Shown here: positions 24,215 through 32,734 of the stretch, piece by piece | Layout of the letters: every line of letters starts with the position of its first letter | Numbering within the stretch: the first letter of the stretch is position 1 | Origin: Saccharopolyspora hordei | GTDB taxonomy: Bacteria; Actinomycetota; Actinomycetes; Mycobacteriales; Pseudonocardiaceae | NCBI RefSeq assembly: GCF_013410345.1 | Contig: NZ_JACCFJ010000001.1 | Location: 4,313,501 to 4,377,500 of the forward strand | Reading direction: 5' to 3' | DNA: 64,000 nt | The notes under the pieces: generated by a model | Database searches by the model: none | What the model was told of the DNA's origin: nothing | What the model saw: the letters and a program-made list of their open reading frames with translations, nothing else | Made by a program: the position numbers and the translations under genes

Positions 24215-25365
24215 GACAGCCCGTTCGCCGCAGTGATCAACGCAGTCACCATGGCAGCCAGGTCCGCCAAGTCGTCGACGAGCCCGCGCAACTTCTTCAG
24301 CGCCACGACGAAAGTCCGCTTGTCCTCCGGGGTAGCGCAGTCCGCCGCCTTGGTGGCGGTGTCGAGCTCCGCCTGTGCCGCCTCGTACGTGATCTCGTCG
24401 ACGTTGCCAGCGGAACGCTCCTGCATGAGGCGGTCACGGATGGCGGCCAGCTCCGCTCCGAGGTCGACCGACGTCGATCCCTGGGACGTCGTGCCCATGT
24501 AGACGACGTTCCCCGAGACGTAGCCGGCCTGGATCGCGACCTGACTGGAACCGGTCGCGATGTTCGTGACGCTCCTGGGCGCTTCCTCGTGCTTCGACCT
24601 GCGCATCGTGGTCTCCCCCTGTTCTTCGATCAGTGCCACTGCGAGACGGGTGCCGAACGCGGCGGCGTGGTCCGCGGCCCGCGGCTGCCATTCCCGGTCG
24701 GTGCTGGTGGCCTTGGTCCCGTCCGCCCTGTCGCTGATGCCGCGCACGACGGCCACCGGAGTGCCGCTGAGGTGTCCGGCCTGCGCCACCCCGGCGGATT
24801 CCATCTCGATCGCCAGCGCATCGTTGTAGTACTCGCGAAGCCACCGCGCTTCGTAGGAGATCCGCGAGTTGTGCACGATCTCCCCTGCCGCGATGGGTCC
24901 GAAGTGGACACGTGGCGTCCGAGGACCAGCCGGCACTCCGTCCAACCAGTCCCCGGTGCGAGCGAGGTGCGACGCGAGCTGGCTGATCCCGTGGTCGGTC
25001 TCCCACACGCGGGGACGCGACTTGAGACCGTCGTCTTCGCTGGTACCCCCGTGGTAGGCGTAGACATGCTTCGCCACCACCACGTCTCCCAGCGGCATGT
25101 CATCCCACAACGCACCAGCGACACCCACGAACAGCACGGCCACCGACGAGAACTCCTGGACCGCTCGCTCGGCCAACACCGCCGCCGAGTGGTTGCCCTT
25201 GTCCGTGAGCCCCAACGCGATGCGACACCTCGTGCCGCGAACCGTGCCGACTTCGAACCTGGTGCCCCGCTCGTGGCGGTGCACCTGCAGGTCGGTCAGC
25301 CGTCGGCGGACCGCTTCGTACTCGAGGTTCAAGGCGGTGAGGACCACCACCACGTTCTCCGTCAT
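24211..25365 (-). CDS. MTAN/PNP-type nucleosidase fused to a C-terminal helical module
   Basis: A 384-residue two-part protein. Residues 1-245 are a nucleoside phosphorylase-like fold close to MTA/SAH nucleosidases: FVGVAGAL (about 79-86), IEMES (186-190, the ribose-binding Glu) and RGISDRADG with the catalytic Asp at about 212. Housekeeping nucleosidases stop there. Here residues 266-290 carry a motif beginning VTNIATGSSQVAIQAGYV, shared with the membrane-protein gene, followed by about 85 residues of predicted helix. This layout is seen in effector proteins of bacterial conflict systems, where nucleosidases destroy nucleotides or NAD-like molecules. The substrate is not deducible. Four-bp overlaps on both sides show tight co-translation. 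Confidence 0.82.
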   Translation of the reverse strand: MTENVVVVLTALNLEYEAVRRRLTDLQVHRHERGTRFEVGTVRGTRCRIALGLTDKGNHSAAVLAERAVQEFSSVAVLFVGVAGALWDDMPLGDVVVAKHVYAYHGGTSEDDGLKSRPRVWETDHGISQLASHLARTGDWLDGVPAGPRTPRVHFGPIAAGEIVHNSRISYEARWLREYYNDALAIEMESAGVAQAGHLSGTPVAVVRGISDRADGTKATSTDREWQPRAADHAAAFGTRLAVALIEEQGETTMRRSKHEEAPRSVTNIATGSSQVAIQAGYVSGNVVYMGTTSQGSTSVDLGAELAAIRDRLMQERSAGNVDEITYEAAQAELDTATKAADCATPEDKRTFVVALKKLRGLVDDLADLAAMVTALITAANGLS

Positions 25366-26093
25366 CGGTCACCCTCGTCGTCGCTCGGTGGTTCGGGTCG
25401 TACCAGCGGCGGGTGCAGCACTGCCCTGGGCCCAGCTCGGAACAACCGCGCGGGGCGTCCTCCCGTGGTCTTGCGTTCTCCCCCGGCCGGGAGGATGAAA
25501 CCCGAGACCTTCTGGACCTTGCGGTAGAAGTTGCGGGGGTCGAGGTGCACGCCCCACACCGCCTCGTAGACCTGTTGCAGCTCCGAGATCGTGAAGGTCT
25601 CGCCGCAGAACGCGGTGGCCAACGACGTGTGCTCCAGCTTGCGCCGCGCGCGCTCCACCCCGTCGGCCACGATCCGCCGGTGGTCGAACGCCACCTTCAC
25701 GCACCCGGCCAGGACGTCGTCGGCGAGCACCCAGGAAGCCCCTGCCGCGTCGGTACCCGCCACCGGCTCGGGCAACCCAGGTGCGATCGCCAGGTAGGCC
25801 ACGGACACGACCCGACCGCGCGGATCACGACCGGGAGCCCCGTAGGTCCCCAGCTGCTCCAGGTGCAGCCGCGACGGGTCCAGATCAGCTTCCTCGCGCA
25901 GCTCCCGCTGAGCAGCGTCGAGGATGTCTTCCCCCGCGTTGTTCAGGAACCCACCGGGCAACGCCTGATCACCAGCGAACGGCTCCACACCACGCTCGAC
26001 CAAGAGCACGTGGAGCGCAGAGTTCCGCAACGTCAAGATGACCAGATCCACGGCGAGCAACACGGCTGGAGGCGACCAAGACCCATCCGACAT
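25362..26093 (-). CDS. NrtR-like Nudix-domain transcriptional regulator
   Basis: A 243-residue protein with an N-terminal Nudix fold (about 10-145) and a C-terminal winged-helix region (about 150-220, FTISELQQVYEAVWG, NFYRKVQKV). This is the NrtR arrangement, in which the Nudix domain senses ADP-ribose-type ligands. The Nudix box is altered: one extra residue lies between the conserved Gly and Glu (GFLNNAGE), and the usual late Gly is Asp (REEADL), suggesting ligand binding without hydrolysis. ATG 26093; a palindrome lies about 20 bp upstream. It is first in the operon and overlaps the nucleosidase by 4 bp, so it probably controls the system in response to a nucleotide. Confidence 0.83.
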   Translation of the reverse strand: MSDGSWSPPAVLLAVDLVILTLRNSALHVLLVERGVEPFAGDQALPGGFLNNAGEDILDAAQRELREEADLDPSRLHLEQLGTYGAPGRDPRGRVVSVAYLAIAPGLPEPVAGTDAAGASWVLADDVLAGCVKVAFDHRRIVADGVERARRKLEHTSLATAFCGETFTISELQQVYEAVWGVHLDPRNFYRKVQKVSGFILPAGGERKTTGGRPARLFRAGPRAVLHPPLVRPEPPSDDEGDR

Positions 26094-26111
26094 GGCGCCG
26101 ACGATAGCTTA

Positions 26112-26126
26112 CTGTCACATGGACAG
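26112..26126. promoter_or_regulatory. Palindrome upstream of the Nudix-regulator operon
   Basis: CTGTC-ACATG-GACAG, a perfect 5+5 inverted repeat centred about 26 bp upstream of the regulator's ATG. Its place next to the likely promoter fits an autoregulatory operator. The arms are short, so this is suggestive only. Confidence 0.4.
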
Positions 26127-26163
26127 GAAGTAGTTCCCCGACTCAAGACGAAGGAGGACCCGA

Positions 26164-26410
26164 ATGGAGCAGTCCGGCGAACGCGATGCACACGAGGACG
26201 CAGGCTGGGTCGTTTTGGCAGGTCATCACCCAGATCGAGGACCGCGCCGAATGCGAGGAAGTCAGGTGGTTCACGCACCGAACCGGCCTGCGGCCGCTCG
26301 GGGGAAGTCGTGATCAGAGCTCGGGCGTCGATGACGACGCAGGACGACGTCCTGGCCGGAGATCAGCGCACGACCCCACATCGCCCTCCGACACCACAGC
26401 CGTACCCCTG
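26164..26410 (+). pseudogene. Possible small decayed gene
   Basis: A strong AAGGAGG precedes ATG 26164. The frame gives 49 residues (MEQSGERDAHEDAGW...) and stops at 26313. From about 26205 the codon pattern and protein-like sequence switch to another frame (VITQIEDRAECEEVRWF) running to about 26300, and later to the third frame (IRARASMTTQDDVLAG). This looks like one short gene with two indels. No family recognised. It is divergent from the Nudix-regulator operon. Confidence 0.3.
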
Positions 26411-26569
26411 ATCACCCACCTGCACTGGTGCCAGCGGTGACATGCCTTCCCCGCGGCGCTGAGCGTGCTGTTCGACAGCCTCGTCCGGAAGCTCCACGAC
26501 GTGTGACGGCGACGCGCGGGCACGATGCTGCCGGGAGAACGCGGTGCCTGCCGCGTCCTCCCGGTCGGA

Positions 26570-27180
26570 TCAGATGGGTCGCACCCTCTCCTCGAGGACG
26601 TGCTGGGTCAGGCTGGCGTAGTCGAAACTCAGAGTGGGAGGTGGGATCCATCCCGTACTCCCCGAACTGCACCGAGGACTCCACGATGAGCTTGCAGCGC
26701 GCGTACCGGCGTTCCGTGTAGCGCTCGAACGCGTCGCCGGTGCTCTCGCCGGCAGCGAGGCATTCCGCGAGCACGACTCCGAACTCGATCGCCTGCGCCG
26801 CGCCCTGGCCGAGGTGCGGGATGACCGCGCGCGGCGTCGCCGATGAGCACGATGCGCCCGCGGCCCCACGGCGGCGGCGCGATCAGCCAGTCCTCAGGGA
26901 GGCAGACGATCGGGTACGGGGCGGTGAGGAACTCGTCGCGCACGCGTCCGGTCAGACCGCCGAAGGGCTTCAGGTGCTGACGCAGGACTCTGTCCACCTC
27001 GGACTGCTCGATCCGGGCGTCCCGGTCCGCCGTGGTGGTGTGGAAGAGGTACGCGAGGTCCGGACCGATCGGCACGGACCCGACCATGCCGTTCGGCCCG
27101 TGCTGCCAGGCGATCCGGTCGAGGGGATCGCGCCGCGCAGCGCGGTGAACGCGTCCTCTGACCACTGTGGACGACGTGGG
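26570..27180 (-). pseudogene. FAD-dependent monooxygenase, decayed C-terminal part
   Basis: Homology to flavin monooxygenases is split over three frames. One has IAWQHGPNGMVGSVPIGPD through WGRGRIVLIGDAA (the GD motif that binds the FAD ribityl chain). The next carries VVLAECLAAGESTGDAFERY to about 26640. The last holds FDYASLTQHVLEERVRPI and the stop at 26570. A further shift near 27125 separates the beginning, and the N-terminal FAD-binding GxGxxG half is absent. It is not functional. The ancestral substrate cannot be told. Confidence 0.7.
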
Positions 27181-27210
27181 GGCGGCGGCCCGGAACCGCC
27201 GCCCCCACGT
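27174..27210 (-). terminator. Strong hairpin terminator after the aldolase gene
   Basis: A perfect 15-bp stem (27174-27188 with 27196-27210, ACGTGGGGGCGGCGG against its complement) and a 7-nt loop, 8 bp downstream of the aldolase stop on the minus strand. No U-tract follows, as is common in actinobacteria. It ends the polyol operon. Confidence 0.75.
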
Positions 27211-27217
27211 CACCCGC

Positions 27218-27865
27218 TCAGCGGGGTTGCTGGCCGTACCGGGAGAACTGCTCCGCGCAGCGGGCCAGCTCCTCCTCGCTGAGCAGGCTCGGTTCGCCGA
27301 CCCGCGTCGCGGTCAGCCAGAGCTCGCACAGCCACTCCAGCTGGCGGGCCCGGTTGTAGGCCTTCGGCAGGGTCTCGGCGATGGTGACCGTGCCGTGGTT
27401 GCGCAGGATGCAGCCGCCGCGGTCGGTCAGCGCCTTCGACATCGACTCGGCGAGCTCGGGGCTGCCGAACGTCGCGTACTCCGCCACCCGCACCGCGCCG
27501 CCGAACTCCGCCAGCTGGTAGTGCACGGCCGGGACCTCGTCGCGCAGCAGCGACAACGCCGTCGCGTGCAGCGAGTGCGTGTGCACCACCGCGCCAGCAC
27601 CGTGCTCGCGGTAGGCGGTGAGGTGCATCGGCAGCTCCGAGGTGGGCTTGAGCTCCCCCTCGACCACCTCGCCGTCCAGGGTCACCAACGGGATGTCGTC
27701 GACCCGGAGGTCGTCGTAGTCGACGCCGGACGGCGTCACCGCCACCAGGTCGCCGCAGCGCACCGACACGTTGCCGGAGGTGCCCACCACCAGCCGGTCC
27801 GCCGTCATGCGCTGCGCGATGGCGATGACCTCGCCGCGCTGCTCGGCCAGTCGCGAACTGCTCAC
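27218..27865 (-). CDS. Class II aldolase (fuculose-1-phosphate aldolase-like)
   Basis: A 215-residue zinc aldolase of the AraD/FucA family, normal length. GTSGNVSVR binds phosphate, SELPMHL carries the catalytic Glu, HTHSLHA two zinc His, and RNHGTV a further His. It cleaves or epimerises a ketose or aldonate phosphate into a C2-C4 aldehyde plus dihydroxyacetone phosphate or a similar product. It is the last gene of the operon, 12 bp after the RpiB-like gene, with a strong hairpin behind. In some clusters such proteins decarboxylate 3-oxo-acid phosphates instead, which would fit the 2-hydroxyacid dehydrogenase upstream. Confidence 0.85.
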   Translation of the reverse strand: MSSSRLAEQRGEVIAIAQRMTADRLVVGTSGNVSVRCGDLVAVTPSGVDYDDLRVDDIPLVTLDGEVVEGELKPTSELPMHLTAYREHGAGAVVHTHSLHATALSLLRDEVPAVHYQLAEFGGAVRVAEYATFGSPELAESMSKALTDRGGCILRNHGTVTIAETLPKAYNRARQLEWLCELWLTATRVGEPSLLSEEELARCAEQFSRYGQQPR

Positions 27866-27877
27866 GTCACACCTCGT

Positions 27878-28369
27878 TCAACAGGAGACGCCGGGAACGT
27901 CCGACGCCGACTCGTAACCGGTGATCGCAGCCACCTTCTCAGCCGACGGCGACGCCTCGTCGAAGTGGTAGCCCAGCCACTCGGACGTGAGCTTGCGAGC
28001 CAGCTCCAGCCCCACCACGCGCTGGCCGAAGCACAGCACCTGGGCGTTGTTGCTCAGCACCGACCGCTCCACCGAGTAGCTGTCGTGCGCGGTGACCGCG
28101 CGGATCCCCGGCACCTTGTTCGCGCTGATGGCCACGCCGAGCCCGGTGCCGCACACCAGCAGCGCCCGGTCCGCCTTGCCCTCGGCGACCAGCCGCGCGG
28201 CGTTGACCGCCACGTGCGGGTAGGCGGTGTGCTCGTCGGAACCCACGCCCACGTCGACCACGTCGGAGACCCGCGCGTCGTTCTCCAGGTCCTTCTTCAG
28301 CGCGTCCTTGTACTGCAGCCCCGCGTCGTCGGAGCCGACCACGATGCGCAGCGGCGCGTGCTCTGTCAC
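27878..28369 (-). CDS. RpiB-family sugar-phosphate isomerase, EryI/DerI-like
   Basis: A 163-residue RpiB/LacAB-fold protein. [19 protein letters not shown] carries the catalytic Cys. Two residues differ from ribose-5-phosphate isomerase: the N-terminal DHAG is DDAG, and the usual active-site His segment reads VLSNNAQVL. From memory, YSxERxxLSNNAQ is a feature of the Brucella erythritol-pathway isomerase and of actinobacterial D-erythrulose-4-phosphate isomerases. The likely reaction is therefore D-erythrulose-4-phosphate to D-erythrose-4-phosphate. The GTG start at 28369 overlaps the kinase stop by 4 bp. Confidence 0.82.
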   Translation of the reverse strand: MTEHAPLRIVVGSDDAGLQYKDALKKDLENDARVSDVVDVGVGSDEHTAYPHVAVNAARLVAEGKADRALLVCGTGLGVAISANKVPGIRAVTAHDSYSVERSVLSNNAQVLCFGQRVVGLELARKLTSEWLGYHFDEASPSAEKVAAITGYESASDVPGVSC

Positions 28370-30105
28370 TTCTGTCCGTCCTTCCTGTCGCCGGCGAGCA
28401 CCTCGCCGATCCGGGTCAGCACGAGCGCCAGCGACGTCGCGCCGGGGTCCGGCGTGCCGACGCTGCGCTCGGCCAGCGGTCGGGCGCGACCGGTGCGGGG
28501 CCGCAGGTCCGCGGTCCCCTTCGCCGCCTTCGTGGCCTCCTCCGCCGCCCGCGCCCAGGCCTCCGGCCCGCTCGCGCCGCCGTCGACCTCGCGGCGCAGG
28601 GTCTCGACGAAGGGCACCATCGCGTCGACCAACGTCTTGTCGCCGAGTTCCGCGCGCCCCAGCCGCTGCACCGAGGCCAGTGCCGCGGACGCCCCGGCGG
28701 CCAGGTCGCCCGGCAGCGCGGGACGGTCGTCGGGCAGCAGGTCGCCGAACGACCGCAGCGCCGCGCCCCACAGCACGCCCGAGGTGCCGCCGGCCTTGGC
28801 GGCCCACGCGTCACCGGCGGCGACCAGCACCGCGGCCGGACCGACACCGCGGGCCGCGGCTGCCTCCGCGGCCTCGACCGCCGCCGAGCTGCCGCGCGTC
28901 ATGCCCCGGCCGTGGTCGCCGTCGCCGGCGATCGCGTCGAGGCGGCCCAGCTCCTCTTCCTCGTCCCGCAGCAGGTCCGCGACCGCGCGCAGGCCCCGCA
29001 CCACCGTGGCCGCGGTCGCCTGCCCCTCCGCGGGGGCCACCGCCGCCACCTCCTCGGGCAGCTCCGGCAGCTCCTCGTCGTCCGCCTCCGCGTCCGCCTC
29101 GGAGAGCTCGACGGTGCCCTTGCGGTAGGCGGGCGTGTCCGCCGGGGCCTGCCACAACCGCTCCAGCTCGTCGTCCAGCCAGGTCAGCGTCAGCGAGCAG
29201 CCCGCCATGTCCAGGCTGGTCACCAGCTCGCCGACCTCCGGCGCGACGACCTCCACGCCGGCCTCGGCCAGCAGCCGCGCCACCGTGCCCCACACCACGA
29301 ACAGCTCTTCGTACTTGGTGGCGCCCAGGCCGTTGAGGATCGCCGTCACCCGGCGGGACCCGGTCTCCGGCGCTTCCGCGAGCAGCCCGTCGACCAGGAT
29401 CTTCGCCAGCTCCGAGGCCGACGGCAGCTCCCGCTCCGACACGCCCGGCTCGCCGTGGATGCCCAACCCGAGGCCCATCCGCCCCTCCGGCACCTCGAAC
29501 AGCGGGGTGCCCTGGCCGGGCAGCGTGCACCCGTCGAAGGCCACGCCCAGGCTGCGGGTGCGCGCGTTGGCGTGCTCGGCGACCCGCACCACCTCGTCGA
29601 AGTCGTAGCCCTCCTCCGCAGCCGCCGAGGCGATCTTGAACACCACGAAGTCGCCGACCACGCCGCGCCGCTTGTTCTGCTCGGCCGCCGGGGCGCTGGC
29701 CACGTCATCGGTGACCACCACGTTGTGCGCGCGGATCCCGTCGCGCTCCAACCGCTCCACGGCGAGGCCGAAGTTCATGTTGTCCCCGGCGTAGTTGCCG
29801 AAGGAGAACACCACCCCGGCGCCGCGGTCCACCGCCCGGCCCACCGAGTAGGCGTCGTCCGCCGAGGGCGAGGTGAAGATGTTGCCGATGACCGCACCAT
29901 CGGCGAAACCCTGCCCCACCACACCGCAGAACGCCGGGTAGTGCCCGGACCCACCACCGGTGACCACGGCGACCTTGCCGCGCCGCGGCCGCTTGGCCCG
30001 CACCACACCGCCCGGCACCTGACGGACGTAACCGGGGTGCGCGGCCACGAAACCGGTCACCATGTCCTCGGTGAACGTCGCCGGGTCGTCGTACAAGCGC
30101 GTCAT
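28366..30105 (-). CDS. DhaK-DhaL fused dihydroxyacetone/erythrulose kinase
   Basis: A 579-residue ATP-dependent kinase with both domains in one chain. DhaK (about 1-330) has [19 protein letters not shown] and the His of [12 protein letters not shown] that anchors the keto substrate. DhaL (about 370-570) has [12 protein letters not shown] for Mg-ATP and [10 protein letters not shown]. The acidic linker between them is Glu-rich. Beside an EryI/DerI-like isomerase, it most likely phosphorylates a tetrulose such as D- or L-erythrulose rather than dihydroxyacetone. The start at 30105 lies 18 bp after the FGGY kinase stop. Confidence 0.88.
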   Translation of the reverse strand: MTRLYDDPATFTEDMVTGFVAAHPGYVRQVPGGVVRAKRPRRGKVAVVTGGGSGHYPAFCGVVGQGFADGAVIGNIFTSPSADDAYSVGRAVDRGAGVVFSFGNYAGDNMNFGLAVERLERDGIRAHNVVVTDDVASAPAAEQNKRRGVVGDFVVFKIASAAAEEGYDFDEVVRVAEHANARTRSLGVAFDGCTLPGQGTPLFEVPEGRMGLGLGIHGEPGVSERELPSASELAKILVDGLLAEAPETGSRRVTAILNGLGATKYEELFVVWGTVARLLAEAGVEVVAPEVGELVTSLDMAGCSLTLTWLDDELERLWQAPADTPAYRKGTVELSEADAEADDEELPELPEEVAAVAPAEGQATAATVVRGLRAVADLLRDEEEELGRLDAIAGDGDHGRGMTRGSSAAVEAAEAAAARGVGPAAVLVAAGDAWAAKAGGTSGVLWGAALRSFGDLLPDDRPALPGDLAAGASAALASVQRLGRAELGDKTLVDAMVPFVETLRREVDGGASGPEAWARAAEEATKAAKGTADLRPRTGRARPLAERSVGTPDPGATSLALVLTRIGEVLAGDRKDGQK

Positions 30106-30123
30106 CGCACTCCTCCAAGCGGG

Positions 30124-31587
30124 TCAGGAGCTCGCGCCCCAGTGCGGGCGGGCGCGTTCGATCGAATCCAGGTACTCGCGGTAGCCGCGTTCGTAGAACT
30201 CCACCGCCTTCGGGTGGGGCTGCACGGTCCGCCGCGCCGCGGCCCACCGCTCGCGGTCCACCGGCTGGCCCAGCGAGTCCCACGCGGTCATGGCCGCGCC
30301 GCGCGCGCCCACGCCCTCCTCGTGGGGCACGTGCAGCGGACGCCCCAGCACGTCGGCGAAGATCTGGCTCCACGCCCGCGACCGCGCCCCGCCACCGCAG
30401 GCCGAGACCTCGCCGGTCAGCCCGGCCGACTCGAGGTTGTGCCGGGCCGCGTAGGCCACCCCCTCGCACATCGCGCGCACCAGGTCGGCCTGCTTGGTGT
30501 CCAGCGACAGCCCGGTGAACTGGCCGCGCGCGTGCGGCGCCACGAACGGTGCACGCTCGCCGGACGTGGACAGGAACGACAGCGCCGAGACACCCCCGGC
30601 GCCGGGCTGGCTGCTGGCCAGCAGCGTCTCCAGCTGGTCCACCCCGGCGCCGACCATGGCCAGCACCCAGTCCAGGTTCGCGGTGCCGACCATCGCCGGC
30701 ATCACCCGCAGGTAGCGCTCTGGCAGCGGGGTGGCCAGCCACATGCCCGCGACCTCGCCCTGCGGGTCGACGACGAACTCGTCGCGCAGCACCTGGCAGC
30801 CCAGCGTGGTGCCGATGACGAGGCTGCCGTCGCCGACGTCGCTGACACCGGACCCGAAGGCGCAGGCCGGCAGGTCGAACGGACCGGCCGACACCGGCAG
30901 CCCGGCGGGCAGCCCGAGTTCCTTGGCGGCCCGGCCGTCCAGCGCGAACAGCGTGCCCGGCGGCGCCGGTTCGGCCAGCAGCCGCCGGTGCTCGGCGATG
31001 CCGCACGCCTCCAGCGCCTCCTGCGAGTAGCTGCGCGCGGTCACGTCCAGGAACGGCAGCGAGGCGTCGGAGGCGTCCACGGTGATCTCACCGGTGAAGC
31101 GCTGCACGATCGCGTCCACGCAGTAGCCGGCGACCGCGGCCCGCTCCAGCCGCTCCGGGGCGTGCTCGGCGAGGTGCGCGAGCAGCGGTCCCGCCGAGCC
31201 GGGGAACATCCCGGAGCCGGTGAGCCCGAAGACCTCCCGCTGCACACCGGACTTCTCCCAGCCGTCCAGGACGTCGGCGGCGCGGGCGTCCAGCCAGGAG
31301 ATCGCCGGGCCGACCTGCTGGCCCTGGTGGTCCCGCAGCCACAGGCCGTCGCCCTGGCCGGTGATGGCCAGGGCCTCGACCGCCTCGCCGGTGCTCTCGG
31401 CGACGGCGGCGACCTCCCGCACCACGCGGACCACGGAGCCGATGACCTCGTCGAGGTCCTGCTCGACCCGCCCACCGGGCAGCCGGTGGAGGGTGCTGCG
31501 CATGCTGTGCGTGACCACGGCGGTCCCGTCGCGGCTGAGCAGGGACGCCTTGGTCACCGACGTGCCGACGTCGACCCCGATGATCAT
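30124..31587 (-). CDS. FGGY-family carbohydrate kinase
   Basis: A 487-residue kinase of the xylulo-/glycerol-/erythritol-kinase family. IIGVDVGTSVTKASLL is the first phosphate loop, ALAITGQGDGLW the substrate side, WLDARA the region of the catalytic Asp, and CGGGARSRAWSQIFADVLG the FGGY-type C-terminal signature. Length is normal. The ATG at 31587 overlaps the dehydrogenase stop by 4 bp. The operon has two kinases of different folds, so it probably handles two intermediates or both a polyol and a ketose. The polyol transporter nearby favours a sugar alcohol substrate. Confidence 0.88.
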   Translation of the reverse strand: MIIGVDVGTSVTKASLLSRDGTAVVTHSMRSTLHRLPGGRVEQDLDEVIGSVVRVVREVAAVAESTGEAVEALAITGQGDGLWLRDHQGQQVGPAISWLDARAADVLDGWEKSGVQREVFGLTGSGMFPGSAGPLLAHLAEHAPERLERAAVAGYCVDAIVQRFTGEITVDASDASLPFLDVTARSYSQEALEACGIAEHRRLLAEPAPPGTLFALDGRAAKELGLPAGLPVSAGPFDLPACAFGSGVSDVGDGSLVIGTTLGCQVLRDEFVVDPQGEVAGMWLATPLPERYLRVMPAMVGTANLDWVLAMVGAGVDQLETLLASSQPGAGGVSALSFLSTSGERAPFVAPHARGQFTGLSLDTKQADLVRAMCEGVAYAARHNLESAGLTGEVSACGGGARSRAWSQIFADVLGRPLHVPHEEGVGARGAAMTAWDSLGQPVDRERWAAARRTVQPHPKAVEFYERGYREYLDSIERARPHWGASS

Positions 31588-32642
31588 GGCCGCAGACCTT
31601 CGAACTGGGCCAGCACGTCCGGATTGGCCACGAAGCGGGGCCGCGCGCCGTCGAGGAACCGCGCGACCTCGCCGGCCACGATCTGCGCCGCGCGGTGCGC
31701 GGTCTGCCGGGTGGCACCGGCCAGGTGCGGGGTGGTGATGACGTTCGGCGCGTCGAACAGCGGCCACTCGCGGGGCGGCGGCTCGATGTCGTAGACGTCG
31801 ACCGCCAGCGCGCCGAGCCGGCCGGACTTCAGCATCTCGGGCAGCGGCTGGTAGTCCAGCAGCCCGCCGCGCGCGGAGTTGACCAGCACCGCGCCGTCCG
31901 GCAGCAGCTCGAGGTTGTCGGCGTTGAGCAGGTTCTCGGTCTCCGGCGTCAGCCGGGCGTGCAGGCTGACCACCGAGCTGCGGCGCAGCAGGTCGTCCAG
32001 CGCCACCAGCTCGACGCCGTCCCGCGCGGCGTCCTCGGCCTTGACGAACGGGTCGGCGACCAGCACGCGCGAGCCGAACGCCTTGAGCACCCGGGCCACG
32101 ATCTTGCCGATGGCGCCGTAGCCGACGAGGCCGACGGTGGCGCCGTCCAGCTCGATGCCGGCGTTCTCGTAGGCGTAGTAGTCGCCGCGCCAGTTGCCCG
32201 ACTTCAGCTCGGCGTCGGAACCGGGGATGCGGCGCAGCGCCGCCAGCATCAGCCCGACGGCGAACTCGGCGGCGGCAGCGGCGTTGCGGCCCGGGGCGTA
32301 GCTGACGATGACGCCGTTGTCGGTGGCGGCCTGCAGGTCGACGTTGACCGGCCCGCCGCGGCAGACGCCGACGAACTTCAGGTTCGGGGCGGCGGCCAGC
32401 ACGTCGGCGGTGAAGGGGGCCATCTGGGTGGCGACGACCTCGGCGTCGCCCAGCGCGTCGAGCAGCTGCTGCTCGGTGCCGCTGGCTTCCCGCACGTTGC
32501 CGACCGGGCCGAACGGCTCCACCGGCCACGGCAGCTTCAGGGTGCTGAACTGCAGGTCGTGCTCACCCGCGCTGCTGCGCAGCGCGTCGACGAACAGCTC
32601 GGGGGCGACGAAGTGGTCGCCTGCAGCCAGAACGCTGGTCAT
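31584..32642 (-). CDS. D-2-hydroxyacid dehydrogenase (phosphoglycerate dehydrogenase-like)
   Basis: A 352-residue NAD-dependent enzyme. The Rossmann motif is GLVGYGAIGKIVARVLKAFG. The catalytic triad Arg (CRGGPVNVD), Glu (LTPETENLL) and His (ITTPHLAGAT) is complete. It lacks the ACT domain of biosynthetic SerA, so it is a catabolic or substrate-specific version. The N-terminal substrate domain of about 100 residues is longer than usual. The start at 32642 is preceded by AAGGAG. In the operon it may oxidise or reduce a C4 sugar acid. It is 92 bp after the phosphatase gene. Confidence 0.85.
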   Translation of the reverse strand: MTSVLAAGDHFVAPELFVDALRSSAGEHDLQFSTLKLPWPVEPFGPVGNVREASGTEQQLLDALGDAEVVATQMAPFTADVLAAAPNLKFVGVCRGGPVNVDLQAATDNGVIVSYAPGRNAAAAAEFAVGLMLAALRRIPGSDAELKSGNWRGDYYAYENAGIELDGATVGLVGYGAIGKIVARVLKAFGSRVLVADPFVKAEDAARDGVELVALDDLLRRSSVVSLHARLTPETENLLNADNLELLPDGAVLVNSARGGLLDYQPLPEMLKSGRLGALAVDVYDIEPPPREWPLFDAPNVITTPHLAGATRQTAHRAAQIVAGEVARFLDGARPRFVANPDVLAQFEGLRP

Positions 32643-32734
32643 GAGGACTCCTTTGTCACGAGGCCTGTTCTGCGGCCCTGCCGCCCGGCACGTCGGCGGG
32701 GTGCCGGGTGGTGAGCGCCTGGGGGTCGGGGTCG

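Noticed and set aside
26186..26440. Intact 84-residue gene
   Set aside because: The strong ribosome-binding site belongs to ATG 26164 in another frame, and coding signal changes frame twice; it looks like a broken gene rather than an intact one.
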